DNA from: Achromobacter animicus
GTDB taxonomy: Bacteria; Pseudomonadota; Gammaproteobacteria; Burkholderiales; Burkholderiaceae_B
Length of the DNA: 64,000 nt
Direction: 5' to 3'
NCBI RefSeq assembly: GCF_902859585.1
Contig: NZ_CADIJM010000007.1
Span: 1 to 64,000 of the forward strand
Below the pieces are notes generated by a model. That model was not told where the DNA came from and did not search any database. It saw only the letters and a program-made list of their open reading frames with translations. This document shows, piece after piece, positions 1-6,860 of the stretch; the first letter of the stretch is position 1, and each line of letters begins with the position of its first letter. Both the position numbers and the translations under genes were made by a program.

Positions 1-90
1 ATCGCGCGCAAACTCCTGCGGATCGCGTACGGGGTATGGCGAACAGGTCAACCCTTTGATCCAGAGAAATTGCGACCTACGACTGCTTGA
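1..90 (+). CDS. C-terminal end of an IS110-type transposase (partial)
   Basis: Frame 1 is open from the window edge to a TGA at 88-90 and gives 29 residues that include IARKLLRIAYG and GQPFDPEKL. This looks like the extreme C-terminus of IS110/IS1111-family transposases, which often end in an ARKLL-type helix followed by a short tail. The catalytic part lies outside the window, so intactness cannot be judged. Two bases downstream is a small inverted repeat (CGAGA 92-96, TCTCG 105-109), and homology to the dispersed repeat begins right after it, so the element's end is probably near position 104. The family call rests on a short segment and is tentative. Confidence 0.5.
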   Translation: MARKLLRIAYGVWRTGQPFDPEKLRPTTA

Positions 91-104
91 CCGAGACCAT
101 AGAA

Positions 105-384
105 TCTCGTCCGCCTTCGGCTCCCTTCGGTTTCCGTCGGGCGCATCTAAACGCCCCGCCCACCCCAGGCCCACGCCACACCGGGCTCGAGTTGCTTGAG
201 CTTTACGGGAGCTGGGGCGGCTTGAGTTCTTAAGGTTCTTGCACACACTTGAGAGGAAGAGAAGCATCTTGCGGGGCCCGCCCCCGGGCGGCCGCGCGGG
301 CGGCCTTCGTGGGCTTACGCTGCGTCTTGCGTCGAAGCGATGACGCTTCGCGCGTAGCTGCTCCTGCGCCAGGTGTCTGACACC
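105..384 (+). repeat. Composite dispersed repeat, copy 1 (5' truncated)
   Basis: This gene-free stretch aligns by eye with 26470-26745. Shared landmarks in order are CCTTCGGC, a CGTCGGGC/CTCGGGC block, a C-rich arm (about 152-180), GCTGGGGCGG, AAGCATCTTGCG, a GGCCGCGCGGGCGGCC palindrome (about 288-303), GATGACGCTTCGCG and the palindrome GGTGTCTGACACC (372-384). The left arm and the GTCCGGAGC hairpin present in the other copies are missing, because sequence upstream of about 105 belongs to the IS110-type element. No convincing gene is seen here. Confidence 0.75.
372..384. repeat. 13-bp palindrome GGTGTCTGACACC
   Basis: A perfect palindrome around a central T, within the slightly longer imperfect stem CCAGGTGTC/TGACACCCTGG. 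The same motif or its complement occurs at 423-432 joined to 1712-1714 (split by the IS), 1754-1766 (degenerate), 26729-26741 (one mismatch), 26782-26794 and 53932-53944, always outside genes. Confidence 0.8.
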
Positions 385-493
385 CTGGCGAAATTTGCGT
401 CATGCCAAGTCCGACTCCCAAAGGTGTCAGACTGAGCTAACCCGGGTTTTCCGGACACTCGTAAAAGTAGACAATACTTGAAGGAGGTGTCCC

Positions 494-826
494 ATGGATA
501 AATCCACTCCCGACGGCAAGCCCGACGATGCCGAGCGCCAGCGCTATAGCCGAGAGTTCAAGATCGAGGCGGTCCGCCAACTGGAAGAAGGTAAGGTCAG
601 TGGCGTCCAGCTGGCGCTGATGCTCGGCGTCAAGCGTTCGATCCTTTACCGATGGAAGAAGGAACTGGCCACGCACGGGCCCGATGTTTCGTTCCCCGGT
701 ACGGGTAAAGTGCGCACTGACGAGCAGGCTGAGATCCGACGTCTCAAGCGCGAGTTGGCTCAAGTTACTGAAGAGCGGGACATCCTAAAAAAAGCGGCAG
801 CGTACTTTGCGCGGGAACTGCCGTGA
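494..826 (+). CDS. IS3-family transposase OrfA
   Basis: This 110-residue protein is the DNA-binding half of the transposase. It has an N-terminal helix-turn-helix (YSREFKIEAVRQL to LGVKRSILYRWKKEL, about residues 18-60) followed by a leucine-zipper-like helix (IRRLKRELAQVTEERDILKKA). The ATG follows a strong AAGGAGGT ribosome site at 480-487. A run of seven A (787-793, codons AAA AAA) near the 3' end is a canonical -1 slippery site; the -1 frame then runs open without a stop into orfB, so an OrfAB fusion transposase is expected. The stop overlaps the GTG start of orfB. Confidence 0.93.
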   Translation: MDKSTPDGKPDDAERQRYSREFKIEAVRQLEEGKVSGVQLALMLGVKRSILYRWKKELATHGPDVSFPGTGKVRTDEQAEIRRLKRELAQVTEERDILKKAAAYFARELP

Positions 827-1677
827 GGTACGCCTTTGTGCAGGCTCATCAGCAGCAGTTCCGAGTCGCACGGCTATGCCGAGCTTTGCATGTGAGTCGC
901 AGCGGATACTACGACTGGCTGCGCCGAGTACCTTCGGCACGACAGCAAGAGGACGTAAAGCTGCTCGCCGCCATTGAACAGGCTCATCGTGCCTACCGAC
1001 AAGCGTATGGCGCAGAGAAGACTTGGCGTGCACTTAATGCCAATGGCATCGCTTGTGGCAAGCATCGCATAGCGAGGCTGCGGCGTCAGGCCGGCATCGA
1101 GGCGCTGCGCAAGCAGCGTTTCCGCCGCCTCAAGAAGCACTCGTTGCTAGACCCGGCGCCTAACCATCTTCAACGTCAATTCACCGTGAACTGCCCAAAC
1201 AAGGTCTGGGTGGGCGATATCACGGTGATACCAACGCGGGTGGGTTGGTTGTACCTCGCAGTGTTGTTGGACCTTTACTCCAGATCCGTAATTGGCTGGA
1301 GCATGGCTGAAAAGGCAGATCGCAGCTTGTTGATTCATGCGCTCGAGATGGCTCTTGCTCGGCGCAACCCCGCACCAGGCTTGATGCACCACAGCGATCG
1401 CGGCGCCCAGTACAGTTCTGCGGAGTACCGACGGTTACTGACCGAAAACGGGGTGACCATCAGCATGAGCGCGACGGGCGACCCCTATGACAATGCCGTC
1501 GCGGAAAGCTTCTTCAGCAATCTGAAAAATGAGTTGACGCATCATCAAGTCTTCCAGAGCCGGGAACACGCGCGACTGGCGATCTTCAACTACATAGAGG
1601 TCTTTTACAACCGCCAACGACTGCACCAGGGGCTAGGCTATAAAACCCCAGCCCAGGTCGAGGCCAATGTGTCCTAA
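823..1677 (+). CDS. IS3-family transposase OrfB (DDE integrase domain)
   Basis: This 284-residue protein is the catalytic half of the IS3 transposase. An HTH_21-like segment (SRSGYYDWLRR) is followed by the rve/DDE integrase core with the expected acidic residues: D in VGDITVIPT, D in HHSDRGAQYSS and E in NAVAESFFSNLKNEL. The GTG start overlaps the orfA stop by four bases, and the main functional product is probably the frameshifted OrfAB protein. Length is normal for the family and no disruption is seen. The exact IS3 subgroup was not determined. Confidence 0.93.
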   Translation: MRYAFVQAHQQQFRVARLCRALHVSRSGYYDWLRRVPSARQQEDVKLLAAIEQAHRAYRQAYGAEKTWRALNANGIACGKHRIARLRRQAGIEALRKQRFRRLKKHSLLDPAPNHLQRQFTVNCPNKVWVGDITVIPTRVGWLYLAVLLDLYSRSVIGWSMAEKADRSLLIHALEMALARRNPAPGLMHHSDRGAQYSSAEYRRLLTENGVTISMSATGDPYDNAVAESFFSNLKNELTHHQVFQSREHARLAIFNYIEVFYNRQRLHQGLGYKTPAQVEANVS

Positions 1678-1708
1678 CCAAACTGTCCGAGAAATCCGGG
1701 TTAGCTCA

Positions 1709-1766
1709 GACACCGGCAGCGATGACGCTTCGCGCGTAGCTGCTTCTGCGTCAGGCGTCTGATACC
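1709..1766 (+). repeat. Right-hand continuation of the repeat interrupted by the IS
   Basis: Positions 1709-1714 complete the split palindrome GGTGTCA-GAC-ACC. Positions 1719-1766 then repeat 337-384 almost base for base, ending in the degenerate palindrome GGCGTCTGATACC (1754-1766). Before IS insertion this locus held three such palindromes in tandem with about 50-bp spacing. Confidence 0.8.
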
Positions 1767-1981
1767 GGCAACGGCAGACGTTCTCGCCTACCTCAAGCGG
1801 CGCGTCCCCAATCGCCACTTGAACTCCAGTGCCCGATGGGCGGCGCGAACAGGTCGGCAGGTTGTGGCGAATCGTCGCGGCGCCGCCCATCACCGCCCCA
1901 CCCTCCGTGACGGCGGACCATTAGCAAACCAATCCCCGCCAGCGCGAAGCGCACCCCGCCACGACGCCCCACCAACCCAAT

Positions 1982-2017
1982 GCCGGGTTGCCGCCGCCCG
2001 GGCGGCAGCAACCCGGC
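1982..2017. repeat. 36-bp near-perfect palindrome
   Basis: GCCGGGTTGC (1982-1991) pairs with GCAACCCGGC (2008-2017). After one mismatch, GCCGCC (1993-1998) pairs with GGCGGC, leaving a two-base loop. There is no T-run on either strand, so it is not a classical intrinsic terminator; it could be a REP-like or cruciform element. Confidence 0.65.
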
Positions 2018-2090
2018 GGCCCCGCAGATCTCCTTCCCTGACCACAGGTCTTGTAGCGCCCCAAACCAAAGACCCTCGTAGCACGGCGTC

Positions 2091-2235
2091 GTGGTCACCG
2101 GGGAGGCGAGCGCCGTCGATGCGCCCGAGGGAATCTGAAGGCAGTCGCCGAAGGCGACAACGAAGATGACGAAGGGGGAGTCCGGAGCGAAGGCTCCGGA
2201 CCGCAATCGTGGGCGATCGCCTCCCCGGTGACCAC
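2091..2235 (-). repeat. Dispersed hairpin element, copy 3 (inverted, complete arms)
   Basis: Two 19-bp perfectly complementary arms (2091-2109 and 2217-2235) enclose a core of about 107 bp. Read on the minus strand the core matches 26420-26515: CCACGATTGCGG, a 9-bp hairpin GTCCGGAGC/GCTCCGGAC (2180-2201), a small hairpin TCGCC/GGCGA (2145-2157) and GATTCCCTCGGGC. The arms differ in sequence from those of the copy at 26395-26540 although both pairs are self-complementary. The second repeat module (AAGCATCTTGCG and following) is absent here. Confidence 0.8.
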
Positions 2236-2408
2236 GGCGTCGGGCGACCTACGGAAGCCACTGCGTCGGGCGACCCGCTGCGCCCTAAACCTCGGCCGAC
2301 CTACAAACGTTGGTGCATACCAGGCAACACCGTGATCCCCTGAACGGACCTACCGCCCCGCCCCCCACGCTCCTACGATAAGACCCATCACCCCACCAAG
2401 GACAAACC

Positions 2409-2843
2409 ATGTCAAAGCTCACAAAATTCGTCTTGCCCTTCATCGCCACAGCGACGTTGCTCAGCCAGCCCACCCAAGCCGCCTCCCATCACGCCCAAGC
2501 CACCCCCAAGCCAACCGACCCCATCGTCACCGAAGTAATGACAAAGGCCCTTCCCGACATCCCCGGCAAGGAAGCCCTGATGCTCGTCGTCGACTACCCG
2601 CCCGGCGGCGCCGACCCCGTCCACCGCCACGACGCCTCCGCCTTCGTCTACGTCCTGGAAGGCACGATCGTCATGCAGGTCAAGGGCGGCAAGGAAGTCA
2701 CGCTCAAGCCCGGCCAGACCTTCTATGAAGGCCCCGAAGACATCCACACCGTCGGCCGCAACGCCAGCCAGACCGAGCCGGCCAAGTTCGTGGTCGTCCT
2801 CATCAAGAAGCAAGGCGCGCCCGCTCTGACACCAGTCAAATAG
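2409..2843 (+). CDS. Secreted small cupin-domain protein
   Basis: This 144-residue protein has a Sec signal peptide (hydrophobic stretch to about residue 24, PTQAA-S) followed by a single conserved beta-barrel cupin domain. Metal-binding positions H72 and H74 (PVHRHDASAFVYVLEG) and H113 (EDIHTVGRN) are present, while the usual glutamate of motif 1 is not evident. An AAGGA ribosome site precedes the ATG. It stands alone, followed by an intrinsic terminator. Proteins of this type are annotated only as cupin domain proteins; the substrate is unknown and the location is probably periplasmic. Confidence 0.85.
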   Translation: MSKLTKFVLPFIATATLLSQPTQAASHHAQATPKPTDPIVTEVMTKALPDIPGKEALMLVVDYPPGGADPVHRHDASAFVYVLEGTIVMQVKGGKEVTLKPGQTFYEGPEDIHTVGRNASQTEPAKFVVVLIKKQGAPALTPVK

Positions 2844-2880
2844 GGACGCCGGGCGGACCCCGCCCTTCAGAACGCCAGCA

Positions 2881-2913
2881 GGCCTTCCCAAAGCGGAAGG
2901 CCTTCTTTTTTTT
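2881..2913 (+). terminator. Intrinsic terminator after the cupin gene
   Basis: The stem GGCCTTCC (2881-2888) pairs with GGAAGGCC (2895-2902), followed by TTC and a run of eight T (2906-2913). Confidence 0.88.
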
Positions 2914-2985
2914 GCGCCCCATGTCACAAGATTGCGGCGCGCGCCGTCTTAGCTGTAGGATCAACCCACTTGCGGCGCCGCCACC

Positions 2986-3987
2986 ATGTCGACACCCTAC
3001 CCTCCCTCCTCCGACACCCCTTCGAACGGACCGGATTCCCTGGCCGACAGCTTTGCCACCAGCTATGCCGGTGTCATGGCTTTCATTGCCGTCGCCGCCG
3101 AGGGCAACTTTGCCAAGGCGGGCGACCGGCTCGGCATCGGCCGCTCTGCCGTCAGCCGCAGCGTCCAGAAGCTCGAAGACCAGCTTGGCACCCGCCTCTT
3201 CGTGCGCACCACGCGCAGCACCTCGCTCACGCCCGAGGGCCAGCGTTTTTACGAACAATGCCACCCCGGCGTCGAGCGCATCATCCAGGCCCTGGACGAC
3301 ATGCGCGATCTGCGCGAAGGCCCGCCGTCGGGCCAGCTTCGGGTGTGCGCCACCGTGGGTTTCGGCCGCAAGGTCGTTGCCCCGCTGCTCATGGGGTTTC
3401 GTGAGGCCAATCCCGGTATCTCGGTCGAACTGCTGCTGGACGACGGCCCCACCGACTTCACCACCGACCGGGTTGACGTCTCCTTCCGCAACGGCCGCAT
3501 GGAAGACAGCCAGGTGATCGCCAAAAAGATCATCCCGATGCAGATGATGCTGTGCGCCTCGCCCGCCTATGCCGCCGCGCACGGCCTGCCCACCAGCGTC
3601 GACGACATCGCCGATCATGCCTGCGTGAACTTCAAGCTGGCGTCGGGCCGCGTTTTCGAGTGGGAATTCAAGGTGGCCGGCCAGCTGCGCAAGGTGGCGC
3701 CGCCGGGCATGCTGACGTTCAACGATGCCGACCTGGTGCTGCAATCAGTGCTGGATGGTCACGGCATTGCGCAGATGGCCGCTTACCAGGTCTGCGACCA
3801 CCTGCGCGCCGGCACGCTGGTCGCCTGCCTGCCGCAATATGCGCCCGAGGACCGCGGCCATTACCTTTGTTTCCTGAGCCGCCAGCACTTGCCGGCGCGC
3901 ATGCGCGTGTTCATCGATTACATGACCGAACACATCCGCGCAATGGACCTGCAGATACTGGACAGCCTGCTGGCGAAGCAGGCGTGA
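2986..3987 (+). CDS. LysR-family transcriptional regulator
   Basis: This 333-residue protein carries a LysR winged helix-turn-helix (about residues 28-88: FIAVAAEGNFAKAGDRLGI, SRSVQKLEDQLGTRLFVRTTR) and a periplasmic-binding-like effector domain. It has an unusual about 25-residue polar N-terminal extension, so translation may start further in, although the first ATG fits the frame. It converges with the peroxide/redox operon at 3999-5758, leaving only 11 bases between stop codons. There is no divergent partner gene to suggest its target. Confidence 0.9.
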   Translation: MSTPYPPSSDTPSNGPDSLADSFATSYAGVMAFIAVAAEGNFAKAGDRLGIGRSAVSRSVQKLEDQLGTRLFVRTTRSTSLTPEGQRFYEQCHPGVERIIQALDDMRDLREGPPSGQLRVCATVGFGRKVVAPLLMGFREANPGISVELLLDDGPTDFTTDRVDVSFRNGRMEDSQVIAKKIIPMQMMLCASPAYAAAHGLPTSVDDIADHACVNFKLASGRVFEWEFKVAGQLRKVAPPGMLTFNDADLVLQSVLDGHGIAQMAAYQVCDHLRAGTLVACLPQYAPEDRGHYLCFLSRQHLPARMRVFIDYMTEHIRAMDLQILDSLLAKQA

Positions 3988-3998
3988 AGAAAGACGCG

Positions 3999-4493
3999 CT
4001 ACTGCGTCAGCGCGACCACGCTTTCAATGCCGCCCTGCGCCATCTTGGAATACGGACAGAGGCGTTCCGTATTGCGCACCAGTTCTTCGGCAAGGGCCTT
4101 CTCCAGGCCGGGCAGGTGGATGTTGACGTCGGCGGTCAGCGCAAACAAGCCATCGACCGGATCTCGCCCGAACGAAATGGTGGCCGTGACCGAGGCTTCG
4201 GGAATCGACAGGCCCGACCGCTCGGCCAGCATGCTCAACGCGCCATGGAAACACGCCGCATAGCCGGCGGCAAACAGCTGTTCGGGGTTGGTGCCCCCGC
4301 CCGTGCCGCCCAGCTCCACCGGCAGCCGCAATTCCACGATCAGTTCGCCATCGTCCGAGATGGCAATGCCGGAGGCGCGCCCGTGCGCGGCCTCCCCGCC
4401 GCGCACCGTCACGCTGGTGGTGTACAGGGGACGGAAGTCGCCGCCCCGGTACTTGTCCAGGAGGCTTTGGGGAGGAGGCCGCAGTTTGCTCAT
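3999..4493 (-). CDS. Ohr/OsmC-family organic hydroperoxide reductase
   Basis: This 164-residue protein belongs to the Ohr/OsmC fold, thiol peroxidases that reduce organic hydroperoxides. Both reactive cysteines are present: C81 in AACFHGAL and C146 in LCPYSKM. The spacing and the GGTGGGTNPEQLFAAGYAACF segment match the Ohr subfamily. It is the last gene of a three-gene operon with an SDR (4514-5269) and an AhpD-like protein (5279-5758), spacing 20 and 9 bases, which suggests joint peroxide or reactive-carbonyl defence. Length is slightly above typical Ohr (about 140) because of an N-terminal extension. Confidence 0.92.
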   Translation of the reverse strand: MSKLRPPPQSLLDKYRGGDFRPLYTTSVTVRGGEAAHGRASGIAISDDGELIVELRLPVELGGTGGGTNPEQLFAAGYAACFHGALSMLAERSGLSIPEASVTATISFGRDPVDGLFALTADVNIHLPGLEKALAEELVRNTERLCPYSKMAQGGIESVVALTQ

Positions 4494-4513
4494 GTGGGTC
4501 CTTGTGCCCGCCG

Positions 4514-5269
4514 CTACTTTCTTGCGCCCGAACGGCTGAACCAGGTTTCGAAGTCGATCTTGCCCAGGCGGGGGCCGGATCCCGGCACCAGCGTGTCGTC
4601 GTCGAGCAGCGCGCCAAAGTAGCGCACGCCGGCGTCCGCCTGCACGGTGCGAGTGTCCCCGATTCTACCCATGTACCGTTGCGCCAGTTCCGACAGCCTG
4701 ACCTTTTCGGGACCGGCGATCTCCACGATGCCGTTCACGGGCGCGCCCAGCGTGGCGTCGGCCATGGCGAGCGCCACGTCGTCGGACGCGATGGGCTGCA
4801 CGTAGGCGGACGACAGCCGCACTTCCTCGCCCTGCGTGCCGGACTGCACGATGCCGCCCAGGAACTCGAAGAACTGGGTGCTATGGACGATGGTGTACGG
4901 AATGCCCGCCGCCTCGATCAGATCTTCCTGCGCGATCTTGCCGCGGAAGTAACCGCTTTCGGCCAGGCGGCGGGTGCCGACGACCGACAGCGCGACGTGA
5001 TGACGCACGCCGGCGCGCTTCTCGGCGGCCAGCAGGTTGCGGCCCGAGGTCTGGAAGAATTCCAGCACGGCCTTGTCTTCGAAGGACGGCGAGTTGGCGA
5101 CGTCGACCACCACGTCAACGCCGGCCAGGGCCGCATCCAGGCCTTCGCCCGTGATGGTGTTCACGCCGGTCGCGGGCGAGGCGGCAATGGCCTCATGACC
5201 GCGTTCCGTAAGCAGCTTGACGAGCTTGGAGCCGATCAGGCCCGTGCCGCCGATGACGAGGATTTTCAT
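4514..5269 (-). CDS. NmrA-like NAD(P)-binding SDR-family protein
   Basis: This 251-residue protein starts MKILVIGGTGLIGSKL, a GxxGxxG Rossmann motif of atypical or extended short-chain dehydrogenases (NmrA/NAD(P)H-binding family). The usual Tyr-x-x-x-Lys pair is not in its normal position, as in NmrA-like sensors and quinone-reductase-like proteins. It is the middle gene of the operon with the AhpD-like and Ohr-like genes and probably has a redox role. The substrate cannot be assigned from sequence. Confidence 0.88.
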   Translation of the reverse strand: MKILVIGGTGLIGSKLVKLLTERGHEAIAASPATGVNTITGEGLDAALAGVDVVVDVANSPSFEDKAVLEFFQTSGRNLLAAEKRAGVRHHVALSVVGTRRLAESGYFRGKIAQEDLIEAAGIPYTIVHSTQFFEFLGGIVQSGTQGEEVRLSSAYVQPIASDDVALAMADATLGAPVNGIVEIAGPEKVRLSELAQRYMGRIGDTRTVQADAGVRYFGALLDDDTLVPGSGPRLGKIDFETWFSRSGARK

Positions 5270-5278
5270 GATCGTTCC

Positions 5279-5758
5279 TTAGTTGAATTGGGCCTTGTCC
5301 AGCCCGTATGCCTTGTCGGCGGAGCCCGGCACCGTCTGGAAGCCCACGTTCAGGCGGTTCCAGCCGTTGATGGCCATGATGGCAAAGCTGAGGTCCGAGA
5401 TTTCCTTTTCGGACAGTTCACCGCGCACGCGCTCGTACACCTCGGTCGGCACGCCGTGAACGCCCAGCGTGGTCAGCGCTTCGGTCCAGGCCAGGCATGC
5501 ACGCTCGCGCGCCGAGAACTGGTTCGATTCGCGCCAGATGGCGACGTGATGCAGGCGCAGTTCGCGTTCACCCGCAATCTTGGCCTGCTTGATGTGCATG
5601 TCCAGGCAGAACGCGCAGCCATTGATCTGCGAGGCGCGAATGTCGACCAGGGTCAGGATGGACTCCTCGATCGCGCCGGCCTTGGCCAGCATGCTGAATT
5701 CGACAAATTTCTTGAACAGTTCGGGCGACTGGGCAAAGGCGTTGAGACGTTGGCTCAT
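5279..5758 (-). CDS. Carboxymuconolactone decarboxylase / AhpD-like protein
   Basis: This 159-residue protein is of the CMD/AhpD family and carries the C-x-x-C-x-x-x-H redox motif (C48, C51, H55 in GCAFCLDMHIKQA). The motif marks the alkylhydroperoxidase AhpD-like branch, not true carboxymuconolactone decarboxylases. It is first in the operon and is divergent from the frameshifted LysR gene at 5963, which is the natural candidate regulator. The 204-bp divergent gap shows no obvious terminator. Confidence 0.92.
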   Translation of the reverse strand: MSQRLNAFAQSPELFKKFVEFSMLAKAGAIEESILTLVDIRASQINGCAFCLDMHIKQAKIAGERELRLHHVAIWRESNQFSARERACLAWTEALTTLGVHGVPTEVYERVRGELSEKEISDLSFAIMAINGWNRLNVGFQTVPGSADKAYGLDKAQFN

Positions 5759-5962
5759 GGTGACTCCTGGGTGGGTTGGGCGCTGCCCCGATGGGGTTAT
5801 CGGGTTTTGCGCTGGCTTGTTCGACGCCCAAATCGTAGGCCGGCGCGCAGCGCGGCAGTAGCCCCGGCGCAGGGACCACGATGTTGCCGCAATGACAACA
5901 ATCGCCCCGCGCGATCACCCCGAAAATACCCAGGCAATCAAGGCTCGCGCCCGGAAATCACC

Positions 5963-6849
5963 ATGAACAGAAACGTTATCTCGATGCAGGACATCCATTA
6001 CTTCGTGGAAGTCGCCAAGCGCGGCAAGCTGTCCGCCACCGCCGCCGAACTCGGCCTGCCCGTGGCTACGCTGTCCCGGCGCTTGACACAGCTTGAGCAG
6101 ACGCTGGGGTACAAGCTGCTGAACCGCACCACCCGCAGCGTCAGTCTGACCGCGATCGGCCAGCAGTATTTCGACCAATGCGCGACGCATGTCCAAGCCG
6201 CCCTGTCCGCGCACGAAAGCATCCATTCCGGCCTTAACCATCTGGCCGGCACCCTGCGCGTGTCGGTGATGCCGGGACTGACCATGATCCTGCCGGCGGT
6301 GCTGAAGGACTGCGCGAAACCTATCCGCAGATCTCCTTCGAGGTGGAGCTAGGCTCGGCCGGCGCCGCCCGCAGCGGCCATCCCTTCGACCTGATGCTGC
6401 GCACGGGAGAGCTCGAGGATTCCGCGCTGATCCAGAAACACGTGGCGCAGGTGCAGTGGATTCTCGTGGCGGCCCGCAGCTATCTGGACCGCTTCGGGCG
6501 TCCGACCTGCCCGGAAGACCTGGGCCTGCACGAGCGCATCGTCACGGGCGGCCTGCCGGACTGGACGCTGGGGGAAGGCGAAAGCCTGCTGAATGTTCGC
6601 GGACCGACCCACATCGGCACCAACAGTGCGGCGCTGGGCGTGCAGCTGGCCACCGCCGGGCTGGGGATCGCCTGGATGCCCAGCCATCAGGCGCTGTCGC
6701 AAACGCTGCAGGAACTGGCGCTGGAACAGATCCTGCCCGATTGGAAACTGCCGCCCGCCACCATCTACGCCCTATCCGACAACCGCGTGACGCCGGCGCG
6801 GGCCAAGGTGTTTCTGGATACGCTGCAACGGCATTTGCGGGTGAATTAG
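5963..6849 (+). pseudogene. LysR-family regulator with a single-base frameshift
   Basis: Positions 5963-6310 encode a normal LysR N-terminus (MQDIHYFVEVAKRGKLS, LPVATLSRRLTQLEQTLGYKLLNR). The frame then garbles and stops at about 6352. The +1 frame continues seamlessly to 6849 with the rest of the effector domain (LMLRTGELEDSALIQ to RHLRVN). Restoring one C in GGAC-TGCGC at about 6310/6311 gives KDLRETYPQISFEVEL and one full-length gene of about 295 residues. It is therefore either a recent pseudogene or a sequencing error. It lies divergent from the AhpD/SDR/Ohr operon that it would be expected to control. Confidence 0.85.
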
Positions 6850-6860
6850 GCCCTGCCCGC

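Larger units (their letters stand above)
433..1708 (+). mobile_element. Complete IS3-family insertion sequence, 1276 bp
   Basis: The element begins TGAGCTAACCCGG and ends with its complement CCGGGTTAGCTCA. The terminal inverted repeats 433-458 and 1683-1708 match at 22 of 26 positions. It is bounded by the 3-bp direct repeat GAC (430-432 and 1709-1711), the target-duplication length typical of IS3 elements. It encodes orfA and orfB in the usual overlapping arrangement and looks intact. Removing the IS and one GAC restores GGTGTCAGACACC, so it inserted in the centre of that palindrome. A 48-bp near-identical repeat (337-384 and 1719-1766) lies on both sides. Confidence 0.93.
1767..2408. other. 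Gene-free repeat-rich stretch
   Basis: No frame here looks like a real protein: the open frames overlap on both strands and have repetitive Arg/Pro/Ala composition typical of GC-rich noncoding DNA. The stretch contains a 36-bp near-perfect palindrome (1982-2017), an inverted copy of the dispersed hairpin element (2091-2235) and a short direct repeat GCGTCGGGCGACC (about 2237-2249 and 2266-2278). The last about 30 bases carry the leader of the downstream cupin gene. Confidence 0.6.

Noticed and set aside
1819-2169. Plus- and minus-strand frames of 116-137 codons in the repeat region
   Set aside because: Low-complexity Arg/Pro/Ala composition, overlapping on both strands and crossing the palindromic elements.
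2836-3744. 302-codon minus-strand frame opposite the first LysR gene
   Set aside because: It starts within the LysR gene and runs over its promoter and the cupin terminator; no domain is recognised.
4502-5962. Long plus-strand open frame running into the LysR gene at 5963
   Set aside because: It is antisense to the SDR and AhpD-like genes. Only the part from the ATG at 5963 reads as a protein (LysR).
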